DNA of 49,281 bases from assembly GCA_964415525.1 (NCBI GenBank), contig CAYQAS010000017.1, positions 1 to 49,281 on the forward strand. Reading direction: 5' to 3'. The translations under genes and the position numbers were made by a program. Each line of letters starts with the position of its first letter. Positions within the stretch are counted from its first letter, which is position 1. Of this stretch, positions 1 through 8,847 are shown piece by piece. The notes beneath the pieces were generated by a model that had not been told where the DNA came from, did no database searches, and saw only the letters and a program-made list of their open reading frames with translations. This DNA comes from CAZPUI01 sp964415525. GTDB taxonomy: Bacteria > Acidobacteriota > Holophagae > Holophagales > Holophagaceae.

Positions 1-986
1 CGGTAGTTGGCTTTCTGCAGTTTCTCCTGTAACGCCCCGCCCTTGGCGCCCTTCGCGTCAGCGGCCGGCAGAAAGGCGAGGGGATTGAAGCGCAGCGCCG
101 CGCTCGGCACCTTCAGGACGCTTTCCCGGTTCTGGGTCTGGATGGCCACGTTGGCGGTCATGCCGGGCCTCAGCTTGAGGTCCTCGTTGTCCACGTCCAT
201 GACCACCTTGTAGGTGACCACGTTCTGCTGGGTGATGGGTTCCAGGCGCACCTGGCTGACCCGGCCCTTGAACTGGGTCTCCGGGTAGGAGTCCACGGTG
301 AAGAAGCCCATCTGGCCGGCCTTCACCTGGCCGATGTCGGCCTCGTCGATGCTGGCCTCCAGCTTCATCTTGGTGAGGTCCTGGGCGATGAGGAACAGGG
401 TGGGCGTGCTGAAGCTCGCGGCCACGGTCTGGCCCACGTCCACATTGCGGCTCACCACCACGCCGCTCACCGGGGCGGTGATGGTGGCGTAGCCGAGGTT
501 CGTCTTCGCCCGCTCGAGCACCGCCTTGGCGGTCTGGAGGTTGGCGGTGGCGTTCTCGAAGGCCACCTGCCGGGCCTCCAGGTCCTGGTCGCTGACGAGC
601 TTCTCCTGGGCCAGGCGCTTGGTGCGGGCGAGTTGCCGGCGGGCGTCGTCCAAGGCCGTGTTGGCGCGCTCCATGCCCGCCTGGGCATCGGAAAGCGTGG
701 CCTGCAGCAGCGTCGGATCGATCTGGGCGATGGTCTGGCCCTTCTTCACTTCCGAGTTGTAGTCCACCATGATGGCCGCGATGGTGCCGCTCACCTGGGA
801 GCCCACGGTCACCTGCACCAGGGCCGACAGGGTGCCCGTGGCGCTGATGCGCTGCTGCAGCGGACCCTTCTGGATGGCCGCCGTCCGCCATTTGACTTCG
901 TCCTTCTTGGGCCGGAAGACCGCGTAGGCCCCGCCGCCCAGAACCAGAACCGCCGCGCCCCCCACGATCCACATGCTTCGCTTCAT
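1..986 (-). CDS. HlyD/MacA-type efflux adaptor (C-terminus beyond window)
   Basis: Periplasmic adaptor (membrane-fusion protein) that would link an inner-membrane exporter to an outer-membrane channel. The frame is open from ATG 986 to the window edge, so about 328 residues are visible and the C-terminus is missing. Residues 5-24 form one N-terminal membrane anchor. About residues 50-92 are the first lipoyl-like half (GTLSALVQVTVGSQVSGTI). A coiled-coil hairpin rich in Ala, Arg and Gln follows at about 94-160, and the second lipoyl half (APVSGVVVSRNVDVGQTV) sits near 175. A purine-rich ribosome site (GGGGAAGGACG) precedes the ATG. The partner ABC or RND genes should lie off the left edge. The MacA-like subtype is an inference from the visible part. 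Confidence 0.85.
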   Translation of the reverse strand, partial: MKRSMWIVGGAAVLVLGGGAYAVFRPKKDEVKWRTAAIQKGPLQQRISATGTLSALVQVTVGSQVSGTIAAIMVDYNSEVKKGQTIAQIDPTLLQATLSDAQAGMERANTALDDARRQLARTKRLAQEKLVSDQDLEARQVAFENATANLQTAKAVLERAKTNLGYATITAPVSGVVVSRNVDVGQTVAASFSTPTLFLIAQDLTKMKLEASIDEADIGQVKAGQMGFFTVDSYPETQFKGRVSQVRLEPITQQNVVTYKVVMDVDNEDLKLRPGMTANVAIQTQNRESVLKVPSAALRFNPLAFLPAADAKGAKGGALQEKLQKANY

Positions 987-1105
987 GCCTCGTCCTTCCC
1001 CGGCTGGGCCTGCGCCCCGAACCTTCAAACAGCGACCTGAACCATCTACCTTTGCATACGAGGCTCAGGAAACCAAGGCAGGGTTTAACGGCTGTTGAAT
1101 ATTTT

Positions 1106-2614
1106 CTAGCGCAGGAAGGCGCGCGCGCTCTCCATCGCGGGCTGCACGAACTTGTCCATCAAGGGACCCTGCACGAAACCGCCCGCCAGCACGAGGACCG
1201 CGCAGACCAGCACCGTGGCCCCGGCCAGGGGCGCCTCCACCGCCGGGCGCTCGGCGTCGTCCCGCTCCTGGCGCTCCGTGGGCTTTTCCAGGAAGAGGGC
1301 CACCAGCACCCGCAGGTAGTAGTAGACGGAGACCAGGCTCGCCAGGACGCCCAGGATGGCCAAGGCTACGTGCCCCGTACCCACCAGCTCCTTGAAGAGC
1401 ATGTACTTGCCGTAGAAGCCGCCGGTGGGCGGGATGCCAGCGAGACTCAGGAAGCACAGCCCCGCGGCGATGCCCAGGCTCGGCCGCTTCCAGCCCGCGC
1501 CCCGGAGGTCCGCGTAGGTGGTCCGGTCCCCCACGAGGCCCAGGGCCGTGAGCAGGCCGAAGGCGCCCATGTTCATGGCCAGGTAGACCACGAGGTAGAA
1601 GAGCATGGCGCTGTAGGCGCGGTCCGTGCCCGCCACGAAGCCCAGGAGCAGGTAGCCTGCGTGGCTGATGCTGGAGTAGGCCAGCATGCGCTTGACGGAG
1701 TTCTGGCTGAGGGCGGTCAGATTGCCGACAACCATGGTGAGGGCCGCCAGCACGCCCAGGGCCGCCTGCGCCTTGGCCCCCAGGGCCGGCACCTGGCCCA
1801 GGGCCACCGGAAAGGCGCGAAGCAAGGCGATGATGGCCACGCCCTTGGTGGCCACGGACATGAAGCCCGCGATGGGATGGGGGGCGCCTTCATAGGCGTC
1901 CGGCGTCCACTGGTGGAAGGGGGCCGCGCTGACCTTGAAGAGGAAGCCCATCAGCAGCAGGGCCGACCCCGCCAGGAACAGGGGATCCACGGCGCCGGCC
2001 GCGGAGGTCATGGCCAGGGCCTGGGCCCCGATGCCGTTGAGGTCCAGGCTGCCGGTGAGGCCGTAGAGGAGGACGCTGCCCATGAGGAAGCAGGCCGCCG
2101 CCACGGCCCCGGTGATGAAGTACTTCATGCCGCCTTCCACGGCCTCCGGCCGCTCGCGGACTGTGGCGGTCAGGGCGTAGAGGGGCAGGCTCAGCAGTTC
2201 CAGGCCCAGGAACATCACCAGCAGGTTCGTGGTGGAGGCGAAGAGCATCATGCCCGTCACGCTGAAGAGGAGCAGGCTGAGGGTCTCGCCCTTGAAGAAG
2301 CCTTCCTGGTGCAGGTGGTCCCAGCACTGGAGCGCCGCCAGGGAACCGCAGACCGTCACGAAGATGCCGGCGAACTGGGCCAGGCGGTCCATGCGCAGCT
2401 GCCCGTAGGTGGGCTGCAGCCCCGCCGACCAGAGTTTGGTCAGGTAGTAGAAGCTCGCCCCCAGGGCCAGGAGGGTGATGAGGAACATGGCGCCCCGGAT
2501 CCACTTCTGGGAGGCCTGATCGCGATCCAGGGCGGCGATGGGCAGGAGGCAGGCCGCCGTGGCCGGGAGGAGCAGGGGCAGGAGGGCGGCGAATTCGGAC
2601 ATGCTCGGGTTCAT
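1106..2614 (-). CDS. nuoN: NADH-quinone oxidoreductase subunit N
   Basis: Antiporter-like membrane subunit of complex I, thought to carry one proton path. The 502-residue protein is hydrophobic throughout, consistent with about 14 membrane helices and the usual family length. Charged residues typical of the pathway are visible: E139 in LGLELLSLPLYAL, K164 in GGMKYF and K227 in FLFKVSAAPFHQWTPDAYEG. The ATG overlaps the nuoM stop codon by 4 bases (ATGA), suggesting translational coupling. It is the last gene of the nuo operon; about 120 bases separate it from the efflux adaptor gene downstream on the same strand. Confidence 0.97.
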   Translation of the reverse strand: MNPSMSEFAALLPLLLPATAACLLPIAALDRDQASQKWIRGAMFLITLLALGASFYYLTKLWSAGLQPTYGQLRMDRLAQFAGIFVTVCGSLAALQCWDHLHQEGFFKGETLSLLLFSVTGMMLFASTTNLLVMFLGLELLSLPLYALTATVRERPEAVEGGMKYFITGAVAAACFLMGSVLLYGLTGSLDLNGIGAQALAMTSAAGAVDPLFLAGSALLLMGFLFKVSAAPFHQWTPDAYEGAPHPIAGFMSVATKGVAIIALLRAFPVALGQVPALGAKAQAALGVLAALTMVVGNLTALSQNSVKRMLAYSSISHAGYLLLGFVAGTDRAYSAMLFYLVVYLAMNMGAFGLLTALGLVGDRTTYADLRGAGWKRPSLGIAAGLCFLSLAGIPPTGGFYGKYMLFKELVGTGHVALAILGVLASLVSVYYYLRVLVALFLEKPTERQERDDAERPAVEAPLAGATVLVCAVLVLAGGFVQGPLMDKFVQPAMESARAFLR

Positions 2615-4269
2615 CGCTTGGCCTCCGGCCCGGTCGCGGCGTGGGGGGGCTGACCCGGGTTGCCGTGGACTTCAGTGCCAGCCGGGGCCGACAGGGCGGC
2701 GTCGCCGTGGGCGGAACCCGCGGGCGTCGGCGGTTCGGGGGACTTGAAGACCGGCGCAGGGGCGCCGACGGACTTCATCAGCTTGGCCACCTGCGCTTCG
2801 CTGGCGGCCATGAAGGTCCTGGAGTGCAGGCCCATCCAGAAGACCAGCACCACCAGGGGCACCAGTACCGCGATCTCGCGCCCATTGAGGTCCGACTCCA
2901 GGTGCTGGGTGCCGCTCTTCGGGTCGGGGTTCGCCGGGCCCCAGAAGACCCGCTTCACCATCCAGAGCATGTATACGGCGCCCAGCAGCACGCCCAGGGT
3001 GCCCAGGCCGGCGGCGGCGCGGCCCCAGCCGAAGCCCGAGACCCAGGTGCCGTTGAGGATGAGGAACTCGCCGATGAACCCGTTGGTGAGGGGCAGGCCG
3101 ATGCTGCTCAGGGTGATGACCAGGAAGAAGGCCGTGAACACCGGCATCTTCGTGGCCACGCCGCCGAAGTCGGCGATCATGCGGGTGTGGGCGCGGTCGT
3201 AGATCATGCCCACCAGCAGGAAGAGGGCGCCGGTGCTGATGCCGTGGTTCAGCATCTGGAACATGGCCCCCTGCACGCCGATGGTGGTGAAGCTGGCGAT
3301 GCCGAGGATCACGAAGCCCATGTGGGAGACCGAGCTGTAGGCCACCAGCTTCTTCATGTCCCGCTGGACCATGGCCACCAGGGCGCCGTAGATGATGGCG
3401 ATGACGCTGAGCACGGCGAGGGGCTTGGCGTAGTGCAAGGCCGCCGCCGGGAAGAGGGGGATGGCGAAGCGCAGGAGGCCGTATCCGCCCAGCTTCAGCA
3501 GCACGCCGGCGAGGATCACCGAACCCGCCGTCGGGGCCTGGACGTGGGCGTCCGGCAGCCAGGTGTGCAGGGGGAAGAGGGGCACCTTGATGGCGAAGGC
3601 CAGGGTGAAGGCGAGGAAGAGCCAGCACTGGGTCTGGAAGGGCATGGCCATCGCCGCCTGGGCCATGACGGCGGGGGCAAAGGAGCCCGCGGCGGAGGCC
3701 AGGTAGAGCAGGGCCACCAGCCACAGCAGGGAGCCCGCCAGGGTGTAGAGGAAGAACTTGTTGGCGGCGTAGCGCCGCTCGTCGCCGCCCCAGACCCCGA
3801 TCATGAAGTACATCGGGATCAGCATCGCTTCCCAGAACAGGTAGAAGAACAGCAGGTCCTGGGCCAGCAGGGCGCCGAGCATGGCGCTCTCCAGGAGCAG
3901 GAAGAGGGCGAAGAAGGCCCCGGCCCTCGACTTGATGCTCTCCCAGGTGCCCAGCATGGTGAGGGGCACGAGGAAGGTGGTGAGGAGCACGAGCCAGAGG
4001 TTCAGGCCGTCGGCGGCGAAGTGGTAGTCCACCGGCAGGCCCACCACGGTGAACCAGGCGGAGCGCTCCACGAAGAGCTCCCCGGCGGCGTCCGGCGCGA
4101 GGAGCAGGAGGCGGGCGAGGCTGATGACGAAGACGCCGGTGGCACCGGCGAGGGCCAGCCACTTGACCACGGGCGCCTGGCGCTCGGGGAAGGCGAGGAG
4201 CAGGAGGCCCAGGATCGCCGGGGCGAAGACCAGGAAGGTGAGGAGGTGGGTGCTCATCCAGGAAGTCAC
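2611..4269 (-). CDS. nuoM: NADH-quinone oxidoreductase subunit M
   Basis: Second antiporter-like subunit of the complex I membrane arm. Family landmarks include E147 in FYLFWEAMLIPMYF, K228 in FAIKVPLFPLHTWLPDAHV and K259 in GVLLKLGGYGLLRF. At 552 residues it is longer than the usual roughly 500, because of a 50-residue C-terminal tail (about 502-552) rich in Pro, Ala, Gly and His that has no membrane segment. The gene ends inside the nuoN start codon and begins 6 bases after the nuoL stop. A start at M5 is possible instead of M1. Confidence 0.97.
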   Translation of the reverse strand: MTSWMSTHLLTFLVFAPAILGLLLLAFPERQAPVVKWLALAGATGVFVISLARLLLLAPDAAGELFVERSAWFTVVGLPVDYHFAADGLNLWLVLLTTFLVPLTMLGTWESIKSRAGAFFALFLLLESAMLGALLAQDLLFFYLFWEAMLIPMYFMIGVWGGDERRYAANKFFLYTLAGSLLWLVALLYLASAAGSFAPAVMAQAAMAMPFQTQCWLFLAFTLAFAIKVPLFPLHTWLPDAHVQAPTAGSVILAGVLLKLGGYGLLRFAIPLFPAAALHYAKPLAVLSVIAIIYGALVAMVQRDMKKLVAYSSVSHMGFVILGIASFTTIGVQGAMFQMLNHGISTGALFLLVGMIYDRAHTRMIADFGGVATKMPVFTAFFLVITLSSIGLPLTNGFIGEFLILNGTWVSGFGWGRAAAGLGTLGVLLGAVYMLWMVKRVFWGPANPDPKSGTQHLESDLNGREIAVLVPLVVLVFWMGLHSRTFMAASEAQVAKLMKSVGAPAPVFKSPEPPTPAGSAHGDAALSAPAGTEVHGNPGQPPHAATGPEAKR

Positions 4270-4275
4270 GGCGGC

Positions 4276-6183
4276 CTACTTCAGAAAGACGTAGAGGAGC
4301 AGAAGGGCGCCGAGGCCCATGGTCAAGGCGTAGTTCCGCACCCGCCCGGTCTGGAAGAGGGCCGTGAAGTCCCCGGCCACCCGCGTCAGGGCGCCCGGCA
4401 GGTTCACGCCGATCCCGTCGATGAGGATCACGTCCACGAGCTTCCACATGAGGTTGCCGAACCAGCGCACGGGCCGCAGGAGGTAGGCCTCCACCGCCTC
4501 GTCCACGAAGTACTTGTTCAGCAGCACCACGTGAAGGCCCGGCAGTTTGGCGCCGAGGGCCTCGCCCTTCGCCAGGCCGTCCTTGTACATCCACCAGCCG
4601 AAGGCGCCGGAGGCGATGCCGAGGGTGGTGGAGATGCCGGCGAGGAGAATCGCCGGGCCTTCGTGATGCCCAGCGTGGGCCCCGTGGGACTGGCCGAAGG
4701 TGAGCGCAGGGGCGAGGAAGCCCTCGATGGCGAAGGAGCCGCCGAAGGCCTTGGGAATGCCCCAGAAGCCCGCGAACACGGCGCCCACGGCGAGGACCGC
4801 CAGGGGCGCGGTCATGGTCCAGGGGCTTTCATGGGCGTGCTCGAAGGCGTGGTGGTCCCGGGGCTCGCCCCAGAAGGTGAGGGCCATGAGGCGCCACATG
4901 TAGAAGCTGGTGCAGCAGGCGCCCAGGACGCCGATGGCCCACAAGGCGGGGTTCTTCAGGTAGGCGAGGTAGAGGATCTCGTCCTTGCTGAAAAAGCCCG
5001 AGAAGGGCGGGAAGCCCATGATGGCGATGGTGGCCAGCAGCATGGTGACGAAGGTGATGGGCAGCTTCGACTTGAGGCCGCCCATGCGGAAGAGGTCCTG
5101 CTCGTGGTGCATGGCGTGGATCACGCTGCCGGCGCCGAGGAAGAGGAGGGCCTTGAACCAGGCGTGGGTGAAGACATGGAAGAAGCCCGCGGCGTACCCC
5201 GCGGAGCCCAGCCCCAGGAACATGTAGCCGAGCTGGGAGACCGTGGAGTAGGCCAGCACCTTCTTGATGTCCCGCTGCACGAGGCCGATGGTGGCGGCGA
5301 AGAGCGCCGTGGCGCCGCCCACCCAGGCGATGACGGTGAGGGTGTGGGGCGTGAGGGAGAACAGGGGCGCCAGCCGGCAGATGAGGTAGATGCCGGAGGT
5401 CACCATGGTGGCGGCGTGGATCAGCGCGCTGACGGGGGTTGGGCCCGCCATGGCGTCCGGCAGCCAGAGGTAGAGGGGGATCTGGGCGCTCTTGCCCGTG
5501 GCGCCCACGAAGAGCATCAGGGTGGCGAAGGTCAGGACGCCGAAGCCCACTTCCGGGGCCAGGTGCCCGGCCTGGGTGAGGATGTCGGCGACCGTCAGGG
5601 TGCCGAAGGCCGCGAAGAGCACCAGCATGCCGATGGACACGCCCAGGTCGCCCACACGGTTGAAGAGGAAGGCCTTGAGGCCCGCCTGGGGCGCGAAGTC
5701 CGTTTCGAAGTAGTAGCCGATGAGCAGGTAGGAGCAGAGGCCTACGCCCTCCCAGCCCACGAACATCAGCGCCAGGCTGGAGCCCAGCACCAGGGTCAGC
5801 ATGAAGAAGACGAAGAGGTTCAGGTAGCTGAAGAACCGGGCAAAGCCCTCGTCCTTCGCCATGTAGCCCACGCTGTAGAGGTGGATGAGGGCGCCGATGC
5901 CCGTCACCACCAGCGTCATGAGCCCCGAGAGGGGATCCATGACGAGGCCGAAGGGGACATTCAGGTTCCCCACGGCCATCCAGGTCGCGTAGGTGATGTC
6001 CAGGCGCCGGTCCGGCAGGCCCAGCATGTGGACAAAGGCGGTGGCAGCCAAGACGAAGGCGGCAAGCAGGACGCCCACGCCCACGAAGGCGACGGCGCGC
6101 TTGCCCACGGCGCGGCCCAGGAAGCCGTTGAACGCGGCGCCCACCAGGGGAAGGATCGGAATCAGCCAGAGTGCCGTGGTCAT
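4276..6183 (-). CDS. nuoL: NADH-quinone oxidoreductase subunit L
   Basis: Largest antiporter-like subunit of complex I; in the family it also carries the long lateral helix. The 635-residue product has E145 in MFVGWEGVGLCSYLLIGYY and K231 in GATGKSAQIPLYLWLPDAMAGPTPVSALIHAATM, both expected for proton translocation. I chose ATG 6183 rather than upstream starts in the frame because MTTALWLIPILPLVGAAFNG is the typical NuoL beginning and the upstream stretch overlaps nuoK. It lies 7 bases after nuoK and 6 bases before nuoM. Confidence 0.97.
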   Translation of the reverse strand: MTTALWLIPILPLVGAAFNGFLGRAVGKRAVAFVGVGVLLAAFVLAATAFVHMLGLPDRRLDITYATWMAVGNLNVPFGLVMDPLSGLMTLVVTGIGALIHLYSVGYMAKDEGFARFFSYLNLFVFFMLTLVLGSSLALMFVGWEGVGLCSYLLIGYYFETDFAPQAGLKAFLFNRVGDLGVSIGMLVLFAAFGTLTVADILTQAGHLAPEVGFGVLTFATLMLFVGATGKSAQIPLYLWLPDAMAGPTPVSALIHAATMVTSGIYLICRLAPLFSLTPHTLTVIAWVGGATALFAATIGLVQRDIKKVLAYSTVSQLGYMFLGLGSAGYAAGFFHVFTHAWFKALLFLGAGSVIHAMHHEQDLFRMGGLKSKLPITFVTMLLATIAIMGFPPFSGFFSKDEILYLAYLKNPALWAIGVLGACCTSFYMWRLMALTFWGEPRDHHAFEHAHESPWTMTAPLAVLAVGAVFAGFWGIPKAFGGSFAIEGFLAPALTFGQSHGAHAGHHEGPAILLAGISTTLGIASGAFGWWMYKDGLAKGEALGAKLPGLHVVLLNKYFVDEAVEAYLLRPVRWFGNLMWKLVDVILIDGIGVNLPGALTRVAGDFTALFQTGRVRNYALTMGLGALLLLYVFLK

Positions 6184-6190
6184 ATCGCCC

Positions 6191-6514
6191 TCACTGCCGC
6201 AGCAGGTCCGCCCGGTCCGCGTCGGTGGTGCGACGGTGCCGGAAGAGGGCCACCACCAGGGCGAGCCCCACCGCGGCTTCACACGCCGCCACGGTGATGA
6301 TGAACATGTAGAACACCGTCCCCTGAGCATCGCCCCCACGCCAGCGGGCGAAGGCGAGCAGCGCCACGTTCGCGGCGTTGAAGAGGAGTTCGAGCCCCAT
6401 GAACTGCAGGAGCAAGCTGCGGCGAGTCAGGATCACCGAGAGGCCGATGGCGAAGAGGAGAAAGGCCACCAGCAGATAGCCCTGCAAGCTGCCGTGGAGG
6501 AGGTTCGCGCCCAT
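6191..6514 (-). CDS. nuoK: NADH-quinone oxidoreductase subunit K
   Basis: Small membrane subunit of complex I (107 residues, three helices, usual length). The two membrane glutamates required in this family are visible: E42 in LLQFMGLELLFNAANVAL and E79 in FIITVAACEAAVGLALV. I chose ATG 6514 because it gives the normal NuoK length; the longer open frame upstream runs antisense-like through nuoJ. Only 2 bases separate it from the nuoJ stop. Confidence 0.96.
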   Translation of the reverse strand: MGANLLHGSLQGYLLVAFLLFAIGLSVILTRRSLLLQFMGLELLFNAANVALLAFARWRGGDAQGTVFYMFIITVAACEAAVGLALVVALFRHRRTTDADRADLLRQ

Positions 6515-6516
6515 GT

Positions 6517-7005
6517 CTAGACCTCCCGCTTCACGAGGATGATGGCGCCGACCATGGCCGCCAGCAGCAACAGGCCCGCCGCCTCGTAGGCGATGACGTG
6601 CTGGCCGAAGATGGCCGAGCCCACCTGCTGGAGCGTCATCGGCCCCTGCACCGGCGCCTTGGGCAACTCCCGGGCCACGGCACTGGCGCGCACCAACCAA
6701 ATGGCGCCGCCGCCGAGGGCGAGGGCCACCGCGGCGCCAAGCCAGCGCTGGAGGGTGCGTTCCTTCTGGGCCGCCTCCTCCTCGTGGTGTGCCAGCAGCA
6801 TGATGACGAACAGGATCAGGACGACGATGGCACCTGAGTAGACGATCAACTGGAGCGCCGCCGCCACGGGATTGGCCAGCAACAGGAAGAGCCCGGTGAC
6901 GCCGAGGAAGGTGAGCACGAGCAGCAGGCCCGCCACGACCAGATTGCGTGCGAAGAGCAGCCCGAGGGCGCCCGCCAGGGTGATGAGTGCGAAGACGGCA
7001 AACAT
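6517..7005 (-). CDS. nuoJ: NADH-quinone oxidoreductase subunit J
   Basis: Membrane subunit of complex I, 162 residues with about five hydrophobic helices. The family motif around GLFLLLANPVAAALQLIVYSGAIVVLILFVIML is recognisable in the middle of the protein. The start MFAVFALITLAGALGLLFAR at 7005 fits the family and lies 8 bases beyond the nuoI stop; the longer frame upstream is part of nuoI read out of phase. Confidence 0.95.
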   Translation of the reverse strand: MFAVFALITLAGALGLLFARNLVVAGLLLVLTFLGVTGLFLLLANPVAAALQLIVYSGAIVVLILFVIMLLAHHEEEAAQKERTLQRWLGAAVALALGGGAIWLVRASAVARELPKAPVQGPMTLQQVGSAIFGQHVIAYEAAGLLLLAAMVGAIILVKREV

Positions 7006-7013
7006 GGGCACTC

Positions 7014-7577
7014 CTACAACGTGACCGGCGGACGCGGCACGGTGGGGGTGGAATCCGCCTTCAGGTTCAGCTTCCCGTCGGCATCGGCATAGGTGTTCAT
7101 CAGGTCCCACTTTCCGTACTGCATGTCCAGCCGGCTGTAGGCCGCCAGCTCATAGTCCTTGCGCAGCCAGATGGCGTCCTTGGGGCAGGCCTCCTCGCAC
7201 ATGCCGCAGTAAATGCAGCGCAACATGTCGATCTCGAAGCGGGCGGGCCGCTTCTCATCCTGGCCCTGGAGCGTGTTCAGGTCGCCGAACTCCTCCGCCT
7301 CGATGGTGATGCAGCGCGCGGGGCAGGCCTCGGCACACATGTAGCAGGCGACGCACTTGATGCTGTCGTCCCCGTGGCGCTTGAGCTCGTGGAGCCCCCG
7401 ATAGCCCTCGGGCATCGTGAGCTTCATGTCCGGGTACTGCACCGTGAAGCGCTTCGCCGTGGGCGTGAAGAGGTTGCGCAGGAAGTGCTTGTTGGTGATC
7501 CAGAGCCCCTTCATCAGGGGCCAGAGGTAGGTGCGGTCCAGCCAGGAGAGCTCGACCTGCTTCACGACAATGGCCAT
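7014..7577 (-). CDS. nuoI: NADH-quinone oxidoreductase subunit I (two 4Fe-4S clusters)
   Basis: Peripheral-arm iron-sulphur subunit that passes electrons towards the quinone site through clusters N6a and N6b. The 187-residue protein has two ferredoxin motifs: C75, C78, C81, C85 (CVACYMCAEACP) and C121, C124, C127, C131 (CIYCGMCEEACP). The N-terminal amphipathic stretch (WPLMKGLWITNKHFLRNLF) fits membrane association. It is the only peripheral-arm subunit in this cluster. It sits 10 bases after nuoH and 8 bases before nuoJ. Confidence 0.97.
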   Translation of the reverse strand: MAIVVKQVELSWLDRTYLWPLMKGLWITNKHFLRNLFTPTAKRFTVQYPDMKLTMPEGYRGLHELKRHGDDSIKCVACYMCAEACPARCITIEAEEFGDLNTLQGQDEKRPARFEIDMLRCIYCGMCEEACPKDAIWLRKDYELAAYSRLDMQYGKWDLMNTYADADGKLNLKADSTPTVPRPPVTL

Positions 7578-7587
7578 CTCAATACCC

Positions 7588-8634
7588 TCAGTGCCCCGCC
7601 CGGTACATCCACCAGGCGTGAAGCAGGAAATTGACCATGGAGAGGGGCAGCATGACCTTCCACCCCAGGCGCATCAGCTGGTCGTAGCGGAAGCGGGGGA
7701 CAGTCCAGCGCACCCACACGAAGACCCAGCAGAAGAAGACCCACTTGACCACGAAGGCGGCGACAGAGAGCAGTACGCCGGGGTTCTTCACGAAGGGCAC
7801 CTGCCAGCCGCCGAAGTAGAGCGTCACGATCAGGGCTGCGGCCGTGACCATGTGCATGTACTCCGCCAGCTGTAGCAGCGCGAACTTCATGGAGCCGTAT
7901 TCCACGTGAAAGCCCGCCACGATCTCGCTCTCGCCCTCGGCGAAGTCGAAGGGCAGACGGTTCGTCTCCGCGAACATGGCGACGAAAAAGACGATGAAGC
8001 CGAGGAAGTGCGGGATGACGTTCCAGACCACGGACTGGGCCGCGATGAGGTCGTGGGGATCGTAGCTGCCCGCCCGCATGAAGAGGGCGATCACGGCGAG
8101 GCCCATGCCCAGCTCGTAGCTGACCATCTGGGCGCCGGCGCGCATGCCGCCGAGGATCGCCCACTTGTTGTTGCTGGACCACGCGGCCACCAGCACGCCG
8201 TAGACCGCGATGGCGCCGATAGCCAGCGGGTAGAGCATCCCCATCCCGTTGCGGGGATCCAGGAGGCTCAGGTGGAACGTAGCGCCGTGCCACTGGAAGC
8301 TCTGACCGAAGGGGATCACGGCGAAACCCAACACCGCCGGAACGAAGGCGAAGAGGGGCGCCAGCCAGAAGAGGGCCCGGTGCACATGGGGCGGCACGGC
8401 ATCTTCCTTGAGGAAGAACTTCAGGCCGTCCGCAGCGAGCTGAACGAGGCCCAGCAGCCGGAAGCGCCCGAAGAGGGCGGCACGGTTGGGACCGATGCGG
8501 TCCTGGATCATGGCGGAGCCTCGGCGCTCCGCCCAGGTCATGATGGCCGCCAGGGTCATGACAGCCCCGAAGACCAGCACCACCTTGGCCAGCATCCAGA
8601 GCGTCGAAGGGGCAAGGTCGATGGGCAGGGGCAT
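7588..8634 (-). CDS. nuoH: NADH-quinone oxidoreductase subunit H
   Basis: Membrane subunit that helps form the quinone chamber of complex I. The 348-residue protein shows the family signatures TWAERRGSAMIQDRIGPNRA near residues 33-52, a DGLKFFLKED segment, and FAETNRLPFDFAEGESEIVAGFHVEYGSM in the middle. ATG 8634 was chosen because MPLPIDLAPSTLWMLAKVVL starts the first helix; an upstream extension lacks similarity to the family. It is the first gene of the nuoH-N operon here. The upstream neighbour is divergent, so nuoA-G must be elsewhere or absent. Confidence 0.97.
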   Translation of the reverse strand: MPLPIDLAPSTLWMLAKVVLVFGAVMTLAAIMTWAERRGSAMIQDRIGPNRAALFGRFRLLGLVQLAADGLKFFLKEDAVPPHVHRALFWLAPLFAFVPAVLGFAVIPFGQSFQWHGATFHLSLLDPRNGMGMLYPLAIGAIAVYGVLVAAWSSNNKWAILGGMRAGAQMVSYELGMGLAVIALFMRAGSYDPHDLIAAQSVVWNVIPHFLGFIVFFVAMFAETNRLPFDFAEGESEIVAGFHVEYGSMKFALLQLAEYMHMVTAAALIVTLYFGGWQVPFVKNPGVLLSVAAFVVKWVFFCWVFVWVRWTVPRFRYDQLMRLGWKVMLPLSMVNFLLHAWWMYRAGH

Positions 8635-8847
8635 AGGACAGTCCAGGCAGGTGCGTTCAGCCGTTTCAAGGTACCACAGGCGGCGGCACTGCTCGGGCGT
8701 CCGCGCGCTTCCCGTTGGATGCTCCGGTGCGGGGGGGGTTACGGACCGCGTCCGCCATGAGTGAGGGGACCGCCTGCTCGCCGCAGCTCGCGCGACGCCC
8801 CCCTTGAACACCGCGTCTATGCTGGAGCCCTCTCCCCGGAGTCACTC
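8635..8847. promoter_or_regulatory. Divergent intergenic region, nuoH / M4 peptidase
   Basis: A 213-base gap between two divergent transcription units, so it should contain a promoter for the nuoH-N operon (minus) and one for the peptidase-lipoprotein pair (plus). A GGAG ribosome site at 8837-8840 precedes the peptidase ATG. I could not assign convincing -35/-10 boxes by eye. A run of eight G at about 8731-8738 is the only other notable feature. Confidence 0.4.

Noticed and set aside
2641..6297. Very long plus-strand open frame (over 1,200 codons) opposite nuoM and nuoL
   Set aside because: It is the antisense shadow of two clear nuo genes; its translation is a Gly/His/Glu/Gln-rich string with no domain, as expected from GC-biased third positions.
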